DNA from: Omphiscola glabra
Taxonomy: Eukaryota; Mollusca; Gastropoda; Lymnaeidae
Assembly: GCA_964017045.1 (NCBI GenBank)
Contig: OZ024794.1
Span: forward strand, 25,229,340-25,293,339
DNA: 64,000 nt
Reading direction: 5' to 3'
Both the position numbers and the translations under genes were made by a program. The notes under the pieces were generated by a model. That model did not search any database. It saw only the letters and a list, made by a program, of their open reading frames with translations, and was not told the origin of the DNA. Numbering within the stretch: position 1 is the stretch's first letter; each line of letters begins with the position of its first letter. Below, in pieces: positions 12,184-24,075 of the stretch.

Positions 12184-12699
12184 TTAATTAATAGCCAATG
12201 ATGTGTCCTTTATAGCCAATGATGTGTCCTTAATAGCCAATGATGTGTCCTTTATAGCCAATGATGTGTCCTTAATAGCCAATGATATGTCCTTAATAGC
12301 CAATGATGTGTCCTTAATAGCCAATGATGTGTCCTTAATAGCCAAAGATGTGTCCTTTATAGTCAATGATGTGTCCATAATGGCCAATGATGTGTCCTTT
12401 ATAGTCAATGATGTGTCCATAATGGCCAATGATGTGTCCTTAATAGCCAAAGCTCTGTCATTAATAGCCGATGATGTGTCCATAATAGCCAATGATGTGT
12501 CCTTAAAAGCCAATAATGTGTCCTTAATAGCCAATGATGAGTCCTTAATAGCCAATGTTGTGTCCTTAACAGCCAATGCTGTGTCCTTTAAGGCCAATGA
12601 TGTGTCCTTAATAGCCAATGATGTGTCCTTAATAACCAATGATGCGTCCTTAATAGCCAATGATGTGTCCTTTAAGGCCAATGATGTGTCCTTTAGGTT
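12184..12699. repeat. 21-bp minisatellite, about 24 units
   Basis: The unit holds AATAGCCAATGATGTGTCCT plus T. Variants such as TTTATAGTC and CATAATGGC alternate in places (12358-12430). The 21-bp period opens long frames on both strands, which are not genes. Confidence 0.95.
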
Positions 12700-12756
12700 T
12701 TTTCGAAATGATAAAAATAAGTCATTGTCCTTAAGACTAGCTTCAGCTAAATGCCT

Positions 12757-12855
12757 ATAACGAAATACTCTACTAATGGCCCTTGGTGATGAGACTACGC
12801 TAATTATTGCCCTGGTGATGAAAATACGCTACTTATGGCCCTTGGTGATGAGAGC
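12757..12855. repeat. About 33-bp repeat, 3 units
   Basis: Three imperfect copies of a unit holding CTAATGGCCCTTGGTGATGA and a following ATACG word. It sits 60 bp after the 21-bp array. Confidence 0.7.
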
Positions 12856-13614
12856 ATGTGCAGCTATCTTGGTCAATTCAAAAAGTTTCAAAACAAGGTC
12901 GGACCAGCCCTACATATGTGTTTATTGACATGTAACTAGGTTTCCGAGAGGTGTGCGATAAGCAGAACTCAACAAGAGTATTCGATCACAAGCTAATAAT
13001 TATTTGAATTATTTGTAGTTTGTATTCGTGACACAAAGATGAAACAAAAAAACTGAAAAAGCAACAAAAAAAAACCCCAAATTATTTTGGTCTGTTTTGT
13101 AAATGATAAGGGTGTTTGTAACTGAAGAATTTAAAAGGTTGATATGTCAGAAGTTGTAAATGAAAATAGTATTATTAGTTAATACAGGAATGGAAGCTGG
13201 ACATAGAGCCACTGATTTGGCCTCAATCTCGGACATTGATGACGACATCATAAAAAATCAGTCGCTGAATAAGATTATCGTTCTAAGACTTGAACGTGTA
13301 TCATAAAGACAGGAACACTTTTAAACGCATGCAAATGTGACTATGTGCTTTTTATGTGTATAGACACGACACATTATTACGCTTCTTATCGCCCCTATGG
13401 AGCACCACTAGTACGTCTTCAATGTAGGTCGTCATCATGACGTCATGTTCCTTTGCCACTCAAAGTCAGTTTCCTTCGAGTCCCGTTATTCTAAAACCTG
13501 AGTACCAGCCCGTTGAGCCTATCTCCCTTTAAGTAGCCACTCATCAAAAGAATGACATACATCTTAGTGCATGCAATATATAACTTAAACTAACCTGAAA
13601 ACTTTGGAATGTGC

Positions 13615-13870
13615 GTAGTCCATGTTACATTAATTTATAGAAATATTACCAAATCAAAAACAAAACAAAAAATAATGTTATAAAAGTTAAATTTTTCCTC
13701 CGTTACGTACACATATACCCTTTTTTATTTCTTATTTACACCCCGGCGCATTTCAATTTGAGTTAAGTTGTCAGAAATATTAAGATCTCTTTGCTTGCTG
13801 TTAATCACTTCTTGTACATGATCTTCAGACCACGGCCGTAGGAAGGAAAAGCTACGCCCTGACATTTCAC
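13615..13870 (+). repeat. Diverged dispersed repeat, copy B
   Basis: Partner of the segment at 11875-12130. It keeps ATTTCAATTTGAG, TGTCAGAAATATTA, CTTCTTGTACATGA and CTTCAGACC in the same order and spacing. Confidence 0.5.
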
Positions 13871-13917
13871 CTCTTTGAACTACCTTTCAATTTCATCTTG
13901 TCACGCACACATGAACA

Positions 13918-13957
13918 CACTCACACACACACACACACACACACACAACACACATGT
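13918..13957. repeat. CA microsatellite
   Basis: A run of about 15 CA dinucleotides with one interruption, followed by a short TG-rich part, so the locus can fold on itself. Confidence 0.9.
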
Positions 13958-14528
13958 GTGTGTATGTTTGTTTGTGTGCGTGTTGACGATTTTATCAATT
14001 CTTTTTTTTTAATCTTACTCCCTACATGTACTCATTTTCTCCATACTTTTCTTCTCTATCTCCCTCTCCCACCCTCTCAAACATCATCTATATTTGTTTT
14101 AATTAAAAGTGCCTGCCTCTCAATTAATCGTGATGCCTGCGCCACGATCAGATCTTATTAGGGGCGGGAAGAGGAAGGGGCGGGGAGAGGAAGGGACGGG
14201 AAGAGGAAGGGACAGGGCGGGACATACATACACAATTGCTGAAAGGTTGGATACACAAAATAATCTCAACTCGGAAAAGCTGTCTCTTGGCCACTGTAAA
14301 TGGAATTTTATTGGTTGCATTTGACGTCATAAAAAAACGCGCTCCCAAAGTCAAACGCGACTTCCCAACCTTTGAAAGACTGCGAACTCAATATGTCCTG
14401 CTGTTATTTCATAACATGAATTCTCGGCTTATTTAAATCCGAAATGCTTTGCCTAGCATTTGAAAACACTTAATTCACAGATCTTAATCTTTATAAGACA
14501 AGTCTCTATTATTTAGTTTCCAAAATAG

Positions 14529-14683
14529 GACACACCTTCACTGCTCTCTGTCCAGAGATGCACACCTTCACTGCTCTCTGTCCAGAGATGCACACCTTCA
14601 CTGCTCTCTGTCCAGAGATGCACACCTTCACTGCTCTCTGTCCAGAGATGCACACCTTCACTGCTCTCTGTCCAGAGATGCAC
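14529..14683. repeat. 30-bp minisatellite, 5 identical units
   Basis: Five units containing CACCTTCACTGCTCTCTGTC then CAGAGATGCA, identical to each other as far as I can see. Such identity points to recent expansion. Confidence 0.95.
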
Positions 14684-14779
14684 GCTGTGGGTACACACCA
14701 ATGGGACTTTCTCTCCATCTTTTAATGACAATTACATTTGCTCTTATCAGATCTTTCCTTTACCTGCGTCTCTCTTTTT

Positions 14780-14937
14780 TTCCTCTCTCTCTCTGTATGT
14801 ATCTGTCTCGATCTCTCTCTCTCTCTCTCTCTCTCTGTATCTGCCTCTCTCTCTCTCTCTCTCTCTGTGTATCTGTCTCGCTCTCTCTCTCTCTCTGTAT
14901 ATCTGTCTCGCTCTCTCTCTCTCTCTCTGTGTATCTG

Positions 14938-14973
<36 letters not shown>

Positions 14974-14975
14974 AG
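14780..14975. repeat. CT-rich simple repeat with embedded unit
   Basis: CT dinucleotides are interrupted regularly by TGTATCTGTCTCG, giving an irregular higher-order unit of about 30-40 bp. Confidence 0.9.
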
Positions 14976-15031
14976 ACACAGTCTCTCTTGCTTTCTCATG
15001 AACAAACTCTTTACCTCTCCCTCCAATGTCT

Positions 15032-15522
15032 TTCTCTGACTTAACTGTTCACCTTTAGTGTCTGTGACTTAACCGCTTCACCTATCGTTTCTCTTTGACT
15101 TAACCGTTCACCTATAGTTTCTCTGACTTAACCGTTCACCTTTAGTTTCTCTGACTTAACCGTTCACCTATAGTTTCTCTGACTTAACCGTTCACCTTTA
15201 GTTTATCTGACTTAACCGTTCACATATAGTTTCTCTAACTTAAATGTTCACCTTTAGTGTCTCTGACTTAACTGTTCACCTTTAGTGTCTCTGAATTAAC
15301 TGTTCACCTATAGTGTCTCTGACTTAACTGTTCACCTTTAGTATCTCTGACCTAACTGTTCACCTTTAGTGTCTCTGACTTAACTGTTCACCTTTAGTGT
15401 CTCTGACTTAACTGTTCACCTCTAGTGTCTCTGACTTAACTGTTCACCTTTAGTGTCTCTGACTTAGCCGCTTCACCTATCGTTTCTCTTTGACTTAACC
15501 GTTCACCTGTAGTTTCTCTGCA
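15032..15522. repeat. 28-bp minisatellite, about 17 units
   Basis: The unit contains CTCTGACTTAACTGTTCACC followed by TTTAGTGT. Two variant classes are grouped: an AACCG/AGTTT class at the left and a TAACTG/AGTGT class in the middle. At the far right the sequence returns to the left-end variant (CCGCTTCACCTATCG at about 15069 and 15465). Confidence 0.93.
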
Positions 15523-15899
15523 CCAGGTCGCTTCCTCAGCTTATCGAGGACCCGTTTTCTTCTCCATAAACTGTGTTTGTCCCCCCAGCCCCGGGTATCA
15601 ATTAGTTTAAATGTTTCACTAATTCCACGAAGCATGCCCAGTCTGGGCGAGCGATTTTCTGCTCACACTGGGATTAGAAGATTATGGCGTCTCAATGGTT
15701 GGAAACACACAACAAGACCACAGACCGGCCGTTATCACAAGAATAAAGGTCGCACGGTACGGGTTGTGTAAATAGTCGCATCATGTTCTATTCTCACACT
15801 CAGTTGGCGCTTTACTTTAACAACTGTAATTTTTTATTTTTACTTGGTCCCGTCATTATAAATGTCACTCGGAATTTCTCTACCACATTTCTCAGCTTA

Positions 15900-16123
15900 C
15901 CGGAAAGTTGTTTGACAGAAATTTCGTTGACGGAAAGTTGATCGACGGAAATTTGATCGAACAGTAATTTGGTCGAATCTTTTTTTCAGTTTACACGTTA
16001 AAATTGTGCATTATTTTGTTTTACTATATAGTATAGTGCGTTCAAATAGAAATTTGACGCAAAATTTTAACGTGTGAACTGAAAAAAAGATTCGAACAAA
16101 TTTCTGTTCAAACTAATTTCCGG
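15900..16123. mobile_element. Fold-back MITE (CCGGAAA family), intact copy
   Basis: The element is nearly a single long palindrome: it starts CCGGAAAGTTGTTTGACAG and ends with the inverse (ATTTCCGG), with arms of about 95 bp around a TATAGTATA centre. Arms contain repeated GACGGAAA and TTGATCGA words. Flanks are TTA on the left and ATA on the right, compatible with a TA target. A second copy lies at 46847-47336, interrupted by another element. No coding capacity. Confidence 0.8.
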
Positions 16124-16699
16124 ATACGCATTTTTCAAGCACGGTCCCCCATTTACGAAAAATTACGTATTAGCGAAAAAAAAAATGATCAACTATGAAT
16201 ACCTTTTTTTCCCTCCGCCGAAGAAACAATTTCCAGCTACAGCTACCCGACATATCTTCCTTTTCACTACCAGGAACTCGTGGTGGCTGGAGCGATGCAT
16301 CGCTGACTAACGCATGTACGTGTTCGAGATGCGTGAGTTTCAGTACAGTTTGCGCATACTTTATTAGAATGAAGAAAACATGCAAGTTAGAACGAAAGAG
16401 AAACAAATAAATTAAACAATCCCTTAAAACAAACGTGTTCCTATAAATCCTTTCTAAAATGTAATATCGAGCATTAGGGAATGGGGCTACAAATTTGATA
16501 AAACACGCACACAAGTTACGCACTTTATAAGAATCACAATTAGTGCTCCCCCCCCCCCCCTTACCCCAATCAAAGCTCGCTACCGCATATTTTGTTCACG
16601 CCACTGAACTAGATCACTATCCTTATGACCAACCCGCTTTTTACACTCCAGATTTATTTTACCAAAAATTTAAAAAATGGAGAGAAACCAAATATTACG
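16124..16699. other. No recognisable gene
   Basis: Ordinary AT-rich sequence with a 13-base C run at about 16548. No exon with convincing splice sites was found. Confidence 0.4.
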
Positions 16700-16900
16700 C
16701 ACCAAATTGGACAATTTGATAGGAATGTGTTGTCATCGGCAATGAGTCCATGTGCCCAGTTTCAGCTTGATGGCTTGACTGGAAGTGGGTCAATTAGCCG
16801 TCCAAAGATGTTGACACCTAGCCAGTCAGTCCGCCAGCAAACCACACACAAAGGCAAAGTTTATATAAAGGATTTAAAATTCACCTTTATACGTTTGACT
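16700..16900 (+). repeat. Dispersed repeat, likely 3' end of a retroelement, copy 1
   Basis: It shares ordered blocks with 40990-41140 on the other strand: AATTTGATAG, ATGTCATCGGCAA or GTTGTCATCGGCAATG, GGAAG(T/C)GGGTCA, GCCGTCC, then CACACA(A)AA and GCAAAGTT(T/A)ATATAAA. The run of CAGTCAGTC words before the CACACA is typical of 3' tails of some invertebrate non-LTR elements. The family is not identified. Confidence 0.45.
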
Positions 16901-18634
16901 AAAATTTAGGTTCTTGCTTAAACAAAAAAAGGGATTGTACCTAGGCTGCGTAAAAAAATCACGAAAACTGAGATAGAGTTGTGCACACCACAGGTGGTCT
17001 CAAAATGTTGGCTTGACACGCAACGGCTAACAACTAACCCTCCAACCGTTACAGTTGTTGTTTTTTTCTTTTAGTCTCCCACACAACACAACATGGGAAT
17101 ATCCCTGGTATTGACAAAGCTACGTGGTAGCTCTGCTGCTGGGATGCTCAAACCTTTAATAAGTTGAAGTAGTCATGTTCGTCTTATGTCGTTCTTTATT
17201 TATATATACATGTATATATATAGATTTCACCGCTTGATTCGCCCCTGCCCCCTCATTACGCTTCTGATTGTTTTTCCGTCCCTGTGCACTTTTGGCATGG
17301 CAATTTTTTTATTTTTTTTACTCGCGTTGATGAAAGTCGACCTCCGAGAAAAAGTTTTGATCTGGCGCCGTCACTCACCTGGGTGAAACACAGACACAGA
17401 CTTGCCCTGCAGGGGCTTGCTTCCTATCAGACAGCTACCGTTTCAAAACTTGTTAAAGACAAAAACAATTCCTGAATAGTCATAGCGTTTAAAAACATAT
17501 TTTAACAACCTTCTCTTTAGAATAAATAGTTCCCAACTTAACAACCGTTTCGTGCGAACCGACCAACCCCGGCTTCAGCACAGTCGCAAGTCGCCTACCT
17601 TTACCCTTTAAGGTGCCGTCCACGATGCCGTTACAAACACTTGCTCTGCTGCATGGCTAATCTTCTGACATCTACAGCTGGCACAATTACAGTTAACGTA
17701 GCGGAATCTGGTGCGTCTTGTCTCTTAGATGCAACTTAGTCGATTGTAATTTGACACGGCCAGACAGCGAGACTTGGCTAAGACAAATGCCCAGGACGAG
17801 AAAAGACTTAAAAGAGCGGTCCCCAGCCTTTGACGTAAACGGGTCACATACAGAGGGGGGCGTGTCAGAATGCAGGGAAAAGTTCCGCCCGAGTTGGACC
17901 AGTAAAACACGATTTTAGCGCACCTTATATTTATTAAATACATTGTATTTTATCGTTTGAATTCTCTAGTAAGTTCATAGCTAAAGACGCTTCTTGGCGC
18001 TCCCTGATGTTGGCATGTGGAGCGAGTGCCCCCTTTCTCACCCTCTAGCACTGCCCTGCATATTAAATAACAAACTATAGAATAATTAAAATGCTAAAGT
18101 TTAATGTTAAATCATATATATATATATATATGTATATTAATGTTTGGTTTGCGCAGTAATTAGTGCATAATTTTTCTTAAACGAATTCTGAGATCTCGAG
18201 CATACAAAATATTTTTTTTGGTTTAAGGGATGATTTATTCTATATAACAATGGCTGCCGCAATACGTGAACTTCCCAACCACTAAAGTTATCTTGACAAA
18301 GCATGCTTTTAGGTCACGTGCTCTATACGTTTACCAATTAGTGCCGCCCCTGAACTATATTAATTTTCTAACGCCCCCCCCCCCCGCACACATTTTACAC
18401 CGCATATTTTGTACAACTATTTCCGTAAAACAAGAGAAAACGAGCAAGAAGACACTGGCGATATCTTCAAGAATCTCACTTAGCGCATGTATCAGGATTT
18501 TAGCGCCATCTGGTTTAAGGAATATATTTACTTACAGACTTATGTCTTTTCGTAGTGTTCCTAATTCCGTTTTAAAACAAATTCAACATCTATCATGTGT
18601 GTGTATCACAGTGGTTGATACATACTCCTAAGAC

Positions 18635-18665
<31 letters not shown>

Positions 18666-19061
18666 GAGGGAGAGAGAAAAAAAGAGAGAGCAATTAGAAG
18701 GTTCATAAACAAGGGAGATAACATTACGCCTGCAAGCATGTGCAGTAGTTTCATGACAAAATTGTCTGCGACAGCGATCTTCATTTGCTGGTCAATGCCT
18801 TGCCATAGCCTGTGCGTTGATTAAATGGATATACGTTACAATGTTTTGTGATCGGGAAGTCATTATTTGAATGTATATTATTATACCACTTGTCGTCATG
18901 AAGTCACAGATTATATATAATTACGCGATACCTCTACTGATGAACGTCTACAGTGTTTACACTGCTGTCTAATTAATTTGAATATAGTTATACAGAAGTA
19001 CATATCTTTAATCAGACCTGTTAAATGAATTATTAATTCACCTTTATGTTATTCTATCAAT
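16901..19061. other. No recognisable gene; small AT and GA microsatellites
   Basis: About 2.1 kb without a supported gene. It holds a TA microsatellite at 18113-18133, a C run near 18367, and a GA microsatellite at 18635-18690. Short open frames in the stretch lack splice support or family resemblance. Confidence 0.4.
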
Positions 19062-19440
19062 CCCCGTGTATCCATCCATGTCCGTGATACGACTTACTGA
19101 TTCACCTTTATATCCACATCATCAATCCCATGTATCCATCCATCCGTCTGCGTATCCATCCATCCGTGCTTCCACTCATTTATCCGTGCATCCATATATC
19201 CATATATCCATACCCCGTGTATCCATACATCCATACCCGTGTATCCGTCCATCCGTCCGCGTATCCACCCATCCGTGTTTCCATTCAAACATCCGTGTAT
19301 CCATCCTTCCAGCACGTGTATCCATGTACCCCCGTGTGCCCATCCATCCATACCCGTGTATCCATCCTTCTATACCGTGTCCATCCATGCATCCGTGTAT
19401 CCATGTACCCCCGTGTGGCCATCCATCCCCGTGGCGCTAC
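19062..19440. repeat. Degenerate TCCATCCA/CCGTGTATCCA repeat
   Basis: Simple-repeat-like sequence built from ATCCATCCATCCGTGTATCC words with no fixed period. It runs straight into the 46-bp array. Confidence 0.85.
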
Positions 19441-19446
19441 AGACCA

Positions 19447-20243
19447 TGGAAGGCTTTGCCGTGCTTCACCACTTCAACTCAGGCCTATCTGAAGCTTTGT
19501 TTTGCCGTGCTTCACCACTTCAACTCAGACCCATCTGAAGCATTGCCCTGCTTCACCACTTCAACTCAGGCCTATCCGAAGCTTTGCTTTGCCATGCTTC
19601 ACCACTTCAACTCAGGCCTATCTGAAGCTTTGCTTTGCCATGCTTCACCACTTCAACTCAGACCTATCTGAAGCTTTGCTTTGCCATGCTTCCCCACTTC
19701 AACTCAGACCCATCTGAAGCTTTGCTTTGCCATGCTTCACCACTTCAACTCAGACCTATCTGAAGCTTTGCTTTGCCGTGATTCACCACTTCAACTCAGG
19801 CCTATCTGAAGCTTTGCTTTGCCATGCTTCACCATTTCAACTCAGACCTATCTGAAGCTTTGCTTTGCCATGCTTCACCACTTCAACTCAGACCTATCTG
19901 AAGCTTTGCTTTGCCATGCTTCACCACTTCAACTCAGGCCTATCTGAAGCTTTGCTTTGCCATGCTTCACCACTTCAACTCAGACCTATCTGAAGCTTTG
20001 CTTTGCCATGCTTCATCACTTCAACTCAGACCCATCTGAAGCTTTGCTTTGCCATGCTTCACCACTTCAACTCAGACCTATCTGAAGCTTTGCTTTGCCG
20101 TGATTCACCACTTCAACTCAGGCCTATCTGAAGCTTTGCTTTGCCGTGCTTCACCACTTCAACTCAGACCCATCTGAAGCTTTGCTTTGCCATGCTTCAC
20201 CACTTCAACTCAGACCCATCTGAAGCTTTGCTTTGCCATGCTG
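19447..20243. repeat. 46-bp minisatellite, about 17 units
   Basis: The unit contains GAAGCTTTGCTTTGCCATGC then TTCACCACTTCAACTCAGAC and CTATCT. It includes the palindrome AAGCTT. Two positions vary in a binary way (CAGACC or CAGGCC; CTATCT or CCATCT), and their order along the array forms repeated blocks, a sign of multi-unit duplications. Confidence 0.95.
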
Positions 20244-20324
20244 GGATTCAAGCTGCTGTGGACTATATCAACATGTCTTTAACGAACTGTATCACTCGTT
20301 GTATGACAATCTGATCGTTCCTAA

Positions 20325-20805
20325 AATTGTGTATACTGCTAGCAATAGTTGTACATACTGCTAACAATAGTTGTACATACTGCTAAGAATAGTTGTACAT
20401 ACTGCTAACAATAGTTGTACATACTGCTAACAATAGTTGTACATAATGCTAACAATAATTGTACATAATGCTAACAATAGTTGTACATACTGCTAACAAT
20501 AGTTGTACATACTGCTAACAATAGTTGTACATACTGCTAACAATAGTTGAACAAACTGCTAACAATAGTTGTACATACTGCTAACAATAGTTGTACATAC
20601 TGCTAACAATAGTTGTACATACTGCTAACAATAGTTGTACATACTGCTAACAATAGTTGTACATACTGCTAACAATAGTTGTACATACTGCTAACAATAG
20701 TTGTGCATACTGCACATACTGCTAACAATAGTTGTATATACTGCTAACAATAGTTGTGTATATTGCTAACAATAGATGTGTATACTGTTAACAATTGTTG
20801 AAAAT
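20325..20805. repeat. 22-bp minisatellite, about 22 units
   Basis: The unit contains GCTAACAATAGTTGTACATA then CT and the palindrome TGTACA. Edge units at the right (GTGTATA) are degenerate, while the centre is nearly uniform. Confidence 0.95.
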
Positions 20806-21164
20806 ATTACTGTAAAAAAAGGTTATTTGCTGCCAAGACTTGTTTCAAGTTCCGTCTACCAATGAAGTTTGATATTACACACCACGTGATCATCAACAAA
20901 GGGGGATTACCGCCACCGGGTTGACTTAGACTATCGATTTCTTGAAAGTTAAAATTGGTGAAAACTTAAAGCTGGATGAAAATTGTGTTGGCGTTGAAAG
21001 GTGTTGGCCGGTTAAATTTATAATGATTTATTTGTTTCACATTTCATAAAATTAGCAAGACTTGGTCCAATTTATAATAATTCATTGTTGGTGCTGCTGA
21101 AGTAAGTATTGAAAATCCAATTTATAATGGTCCATTTTTTAAAAAAAAAGTTAAATTCCACAAG

Positions 21165-21540
21165 TTTCTCTCTCTCGATCTATCTCTCTGTCCATCTCTC
21201 TCTGTCTATCTTTCTGTCTATCTCTCTCTGTCTATCTCTCTCAGTCTATCTCTCTCAATCTATCTCTCTCAGTCTATCTCTCTCGGTCTATCTCTCTCTG
21301 CCTCTCTCTGTCTGCCTCTCTCTGTCTCTGTCTGTCATTGTCTCTTTCTCTGCCTCTCTCTGTCTCTCTCTCTCTGTCTCTCTCTGTCTGTCTATGTCTC
21401 TCTCGGTCTCTCGCTCCCTGTCTCTCTCGGTCTCTCTTTCTGTCTCTCTGTCTTTTTCTCCCTGTCTCTCTCTCACCGTTGTCTCCCTATCTCTCTCTCT
21501 TTCTCACTCACTCACTTTCTCTCTCTCACTCTCCCATTTT
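21165..21540. repeat. CT-rich simple repeat
   Basis: CTCTCTGTCTATCT-type words over about 375 bp, polypyrimidine on the + strand. Confidence 0.9.
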
Positions 21541-22629
21541 TCCTCCACCCATTCTTATGATAACTACTTCAAAAAGCGGGCTGACTCATATGAAATGTGA
21601 AGATATATTTGATAAATATGATACCTTTGATACATTTAAACGTTATATTTCTAAAAGGTGTATCATTATTTGCAATGTCTTGATTACAAATCGGATTGTG
21701 AATATTTAATTTCGTGACATTAGTTGGTTATAGATTTATTCTTTTCAAAAAAAAAAACTTTTTTCTTTCGTTTTTCTTTTTAAAGGCACCGAGATCGGTT
21801 AGAGCACATCTTACTTAATGTTTCTTTAATTATAGTTATTTAATTATGTATATTTATTGAGGATATTTAGTGTAGGCATAAGGTCAGAACCATCATGTTG
21901 TTTGGCATATGTATTACTACACCCCCCCCCCCCCCCACAAACCTTTTCTTTTTAAAATTTAAGTTAACCCTCGTTAACTAAGTGTCGGAAGAGACTTAAC
22001 ATTGTGTGTGTGTGCGTGCGTGCGTGCGTGTGCGTGCGTGTGTGTAGAGTTAAATAGTTTACACTAAGAGGTGGGTCACAGCCTTGTGTAAAAGTGCCAG
22101 ACACTTACCTCGTGTTGCCCAGGGACACGGCAGACGTAAGTAACGGACCAAATTTCTTAATCCCAATCTAAACCGGGAGGGGGGGGGCGGGGGCTACCAA
22201 CGTCGCTATTTAAGCCCCGCAAAATTTAGACACTATCATGGAAACAGCTGCTCGGAGAGAGTCACACTTTTCCATAAAGTTTGACTATTTGGGGAGCATT
22301 TTTCAACGGAACAAAATAAATATTTTCCCTTCTGTTAATTGGACAATGTCACGATGACATTAACTGTTATCTGAATAGCCGTCCTTGCAAACCTTGCGAT
22401 TTTCAGCTGTTTTGTTTTTCATCAAATAAACATTTGGAAAATCTGATTTCCTGACAGTTCTGAACGCCAAAGCAGGGACAATGTTAGCAGCCAGGGGTGG
22501 CAGACGAGAAGTTTGCGAAAATGAAAAACTGTGATAACAACGTTAAATTCAATTTGGATAGGGAATGGGAATAGATGAAGTCGAAATATGTGTGGAAGAA
22601 TGACAGGAAGAACTTGAGAATGGAAAAGA
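21541..22629. other. No gene; short simple repeats
   Basis: It holds a 15-base C run near 21921, a GTGC/GTGT microsatellite at 22003-22046 and a G run at about 22179. I recognise no coding exon. Confidence 0.4.
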
Positions 22630-22645
22630 TGGAAAGGGAAAGAGG

Positions 22646-22678
<33 letters not shown>

Positions 22679-22790
22679 TGAAAAATATAAAGAGAGCGAA
22701 AGCAAAAGCGAGAGAGATAGACGAGAGAGTGATTGAGAGAGAGGAAGCGATCAAGAGAGAGAGGGGGGAGAGAGAGGGAGAGTAAAAGTT
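22630..22790. repeat. GA-rich simple repeat
   Basis: A polypurine tract with a pure GA core at about 22650-22673, flanked by GAGAGAAAG variants. Confidence 0.88.
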
Positions 22791-23369
22791 GTGAAAAAAG
22801 AGAGAAAGTGTAAATATGTCCTTATAGCACACCTTCCTTCGATTGAGAACCCATTATAATCCACCCCCCCCCTTACCAATTCACTTATGTATCCTTCAAC
22901 TGATCCATTCATTATATAGGCCAACATGCATCCAACCTAAAAACATGCCATCCACCCACTAACCATGCACCCTCCAATTGTTCATTCTAAATACCAATCC
23001 AGCCTTCCCTCCACGCACGCCAACGCTAGATTTTTTCTGAACATCCAGCCGCCCATTAAATGAACCACCTAAATAATTCATTTACTAACTGCTGGGCCCC
23101 CTTTCAGCGATATACAATAAATTTCAAAGCGATGGCGAAGTTGTGAGGACTTGACCGTAAATCATGAACTTTTAACGTACCTCGGTGACCATCTGAACGT
23201 TTCATCTTCATCACTCTGTTCATCTTGGTTTTTGGACACGGTCATGATAGAGCTAATGTTCACCTCTCCCCACCCCCATCCCTGACTCAGGCCACGCGCC
23301 TAATACATTTCTAATGCGGCTATTAAAATCCTCCTCAAACTCAATAGCCAAATGGCAGTTAGTTGTTCC
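22791..23369. other. No recognisable gene
   Basis: Contains degenerate CCATCCA/CCAACC words at 22905-23060, but no array and no gene. Confidence 0.4.
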
Positions 23370-23849
23370 CCCTCCCACCCCGCATCCTCCCTCCCACCCC
23401 GCATCCCCCCTCCAACCCCGCATCCCCCTCCCACCCCGCATCCCCCTCCCACCCCGCATCCCCCTCCCACCCCGCATCCCCCTCCCACCCCGCATCCCCC
23501 TCCCACCCCGCATCCCCCCTTCCACCCCGCATCCCCACCTCCCACCCCGCATCCCCCCTCCCACCCCGCATCCTCCCTCCCACCCCGCATCCCCCTCCCA
23601 CCCCGCATCCCCCTCCCACCCCGCATCCCCACCTCCCACCCCGCATCCCCCTCCCACCCCGCATCCCCCTCCCACCCCGCATCCCCACCTCCCACCCCGC
23701 ATCCCCCCTCCCACCCCGCATCCTCCCTCCCACCCCGCATCCCCCTCCCACCCCGCATCCCCCTCCCACCCCGCATCCCCACTCCCACCCCGCATCCCCC
23801 CCTCCCACCCCGCATCCCCACCTCCCACCCCGCATCCCCCCTCCCACCA
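23370..23849. repeat. 18-bp C-rich minisatellite, about 25 units
   Basis: The unit is CTCCCACCCCGCATCCCC with insertions of one to three bases (A, C or CT) that make 19-21-bp variants. One strand is almost purely C/A/T with four C runs per unit, so C-rich i-motif and G-rich quadruplex folding are possible. Confidence 0.95.
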
Positions 23850-23874
23850 AATTCCTAGGATTTTCAACTTTATT

Positions 23875-24075
23875 CAGCGGTTCTCAACCTGGGGGTCACG
23901 ACCCCTTGGGGGGGGGGTCGAACGACCATTTTCCAGGGGGTCGCCTAAGACCATCGGGACACGCATATACTCTACACTCAAGAAGAGCAACGAAAATAAC
24001 TTTGTTGTTGGGGGTCGCCACAACATGATCAACTGGATTAAAGGGTCGCGGCATTGGGAAGGTTGAGAACCACTG
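23875..24075. mobile_element. SPIN-like hAT MITE, copy 1
   Basis: It begins CAGCGGTTCTCAACCT and ends AGGTTGAGAACCACTG, the ends I know from SPIN hAT elements. The interior keeps GGGTC(A/G)CGACCCCTT, GGTCGAACGACC, CGCCTAAGACCATC and AAAGGGTCGCGGCATT. The flanks ACTTTATT and ACTTAATT are an 8-bp target duplication with one mismatch. It is 201 bp with no coding capacity. Confidence 0.9.

Noticed and set aside
14722..15039. Ser/Leu-rich or Arg/Glu-rich proteins on both strands
   Set aside because: They translate CT/GA simple repeats.
15577..15771. 64-codon frame after the 28-bp array
   Set aside because: No splice context, no recognisable domain and low-complexity surroundings.
23253..24066. 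Gly/Arg-rich and Pro/His-rich proteins
   Set aside because: Six overlapping frames are open over the same 18-bp C-rich array. They run into unique sequence and a SPIN-like element without splice sites.
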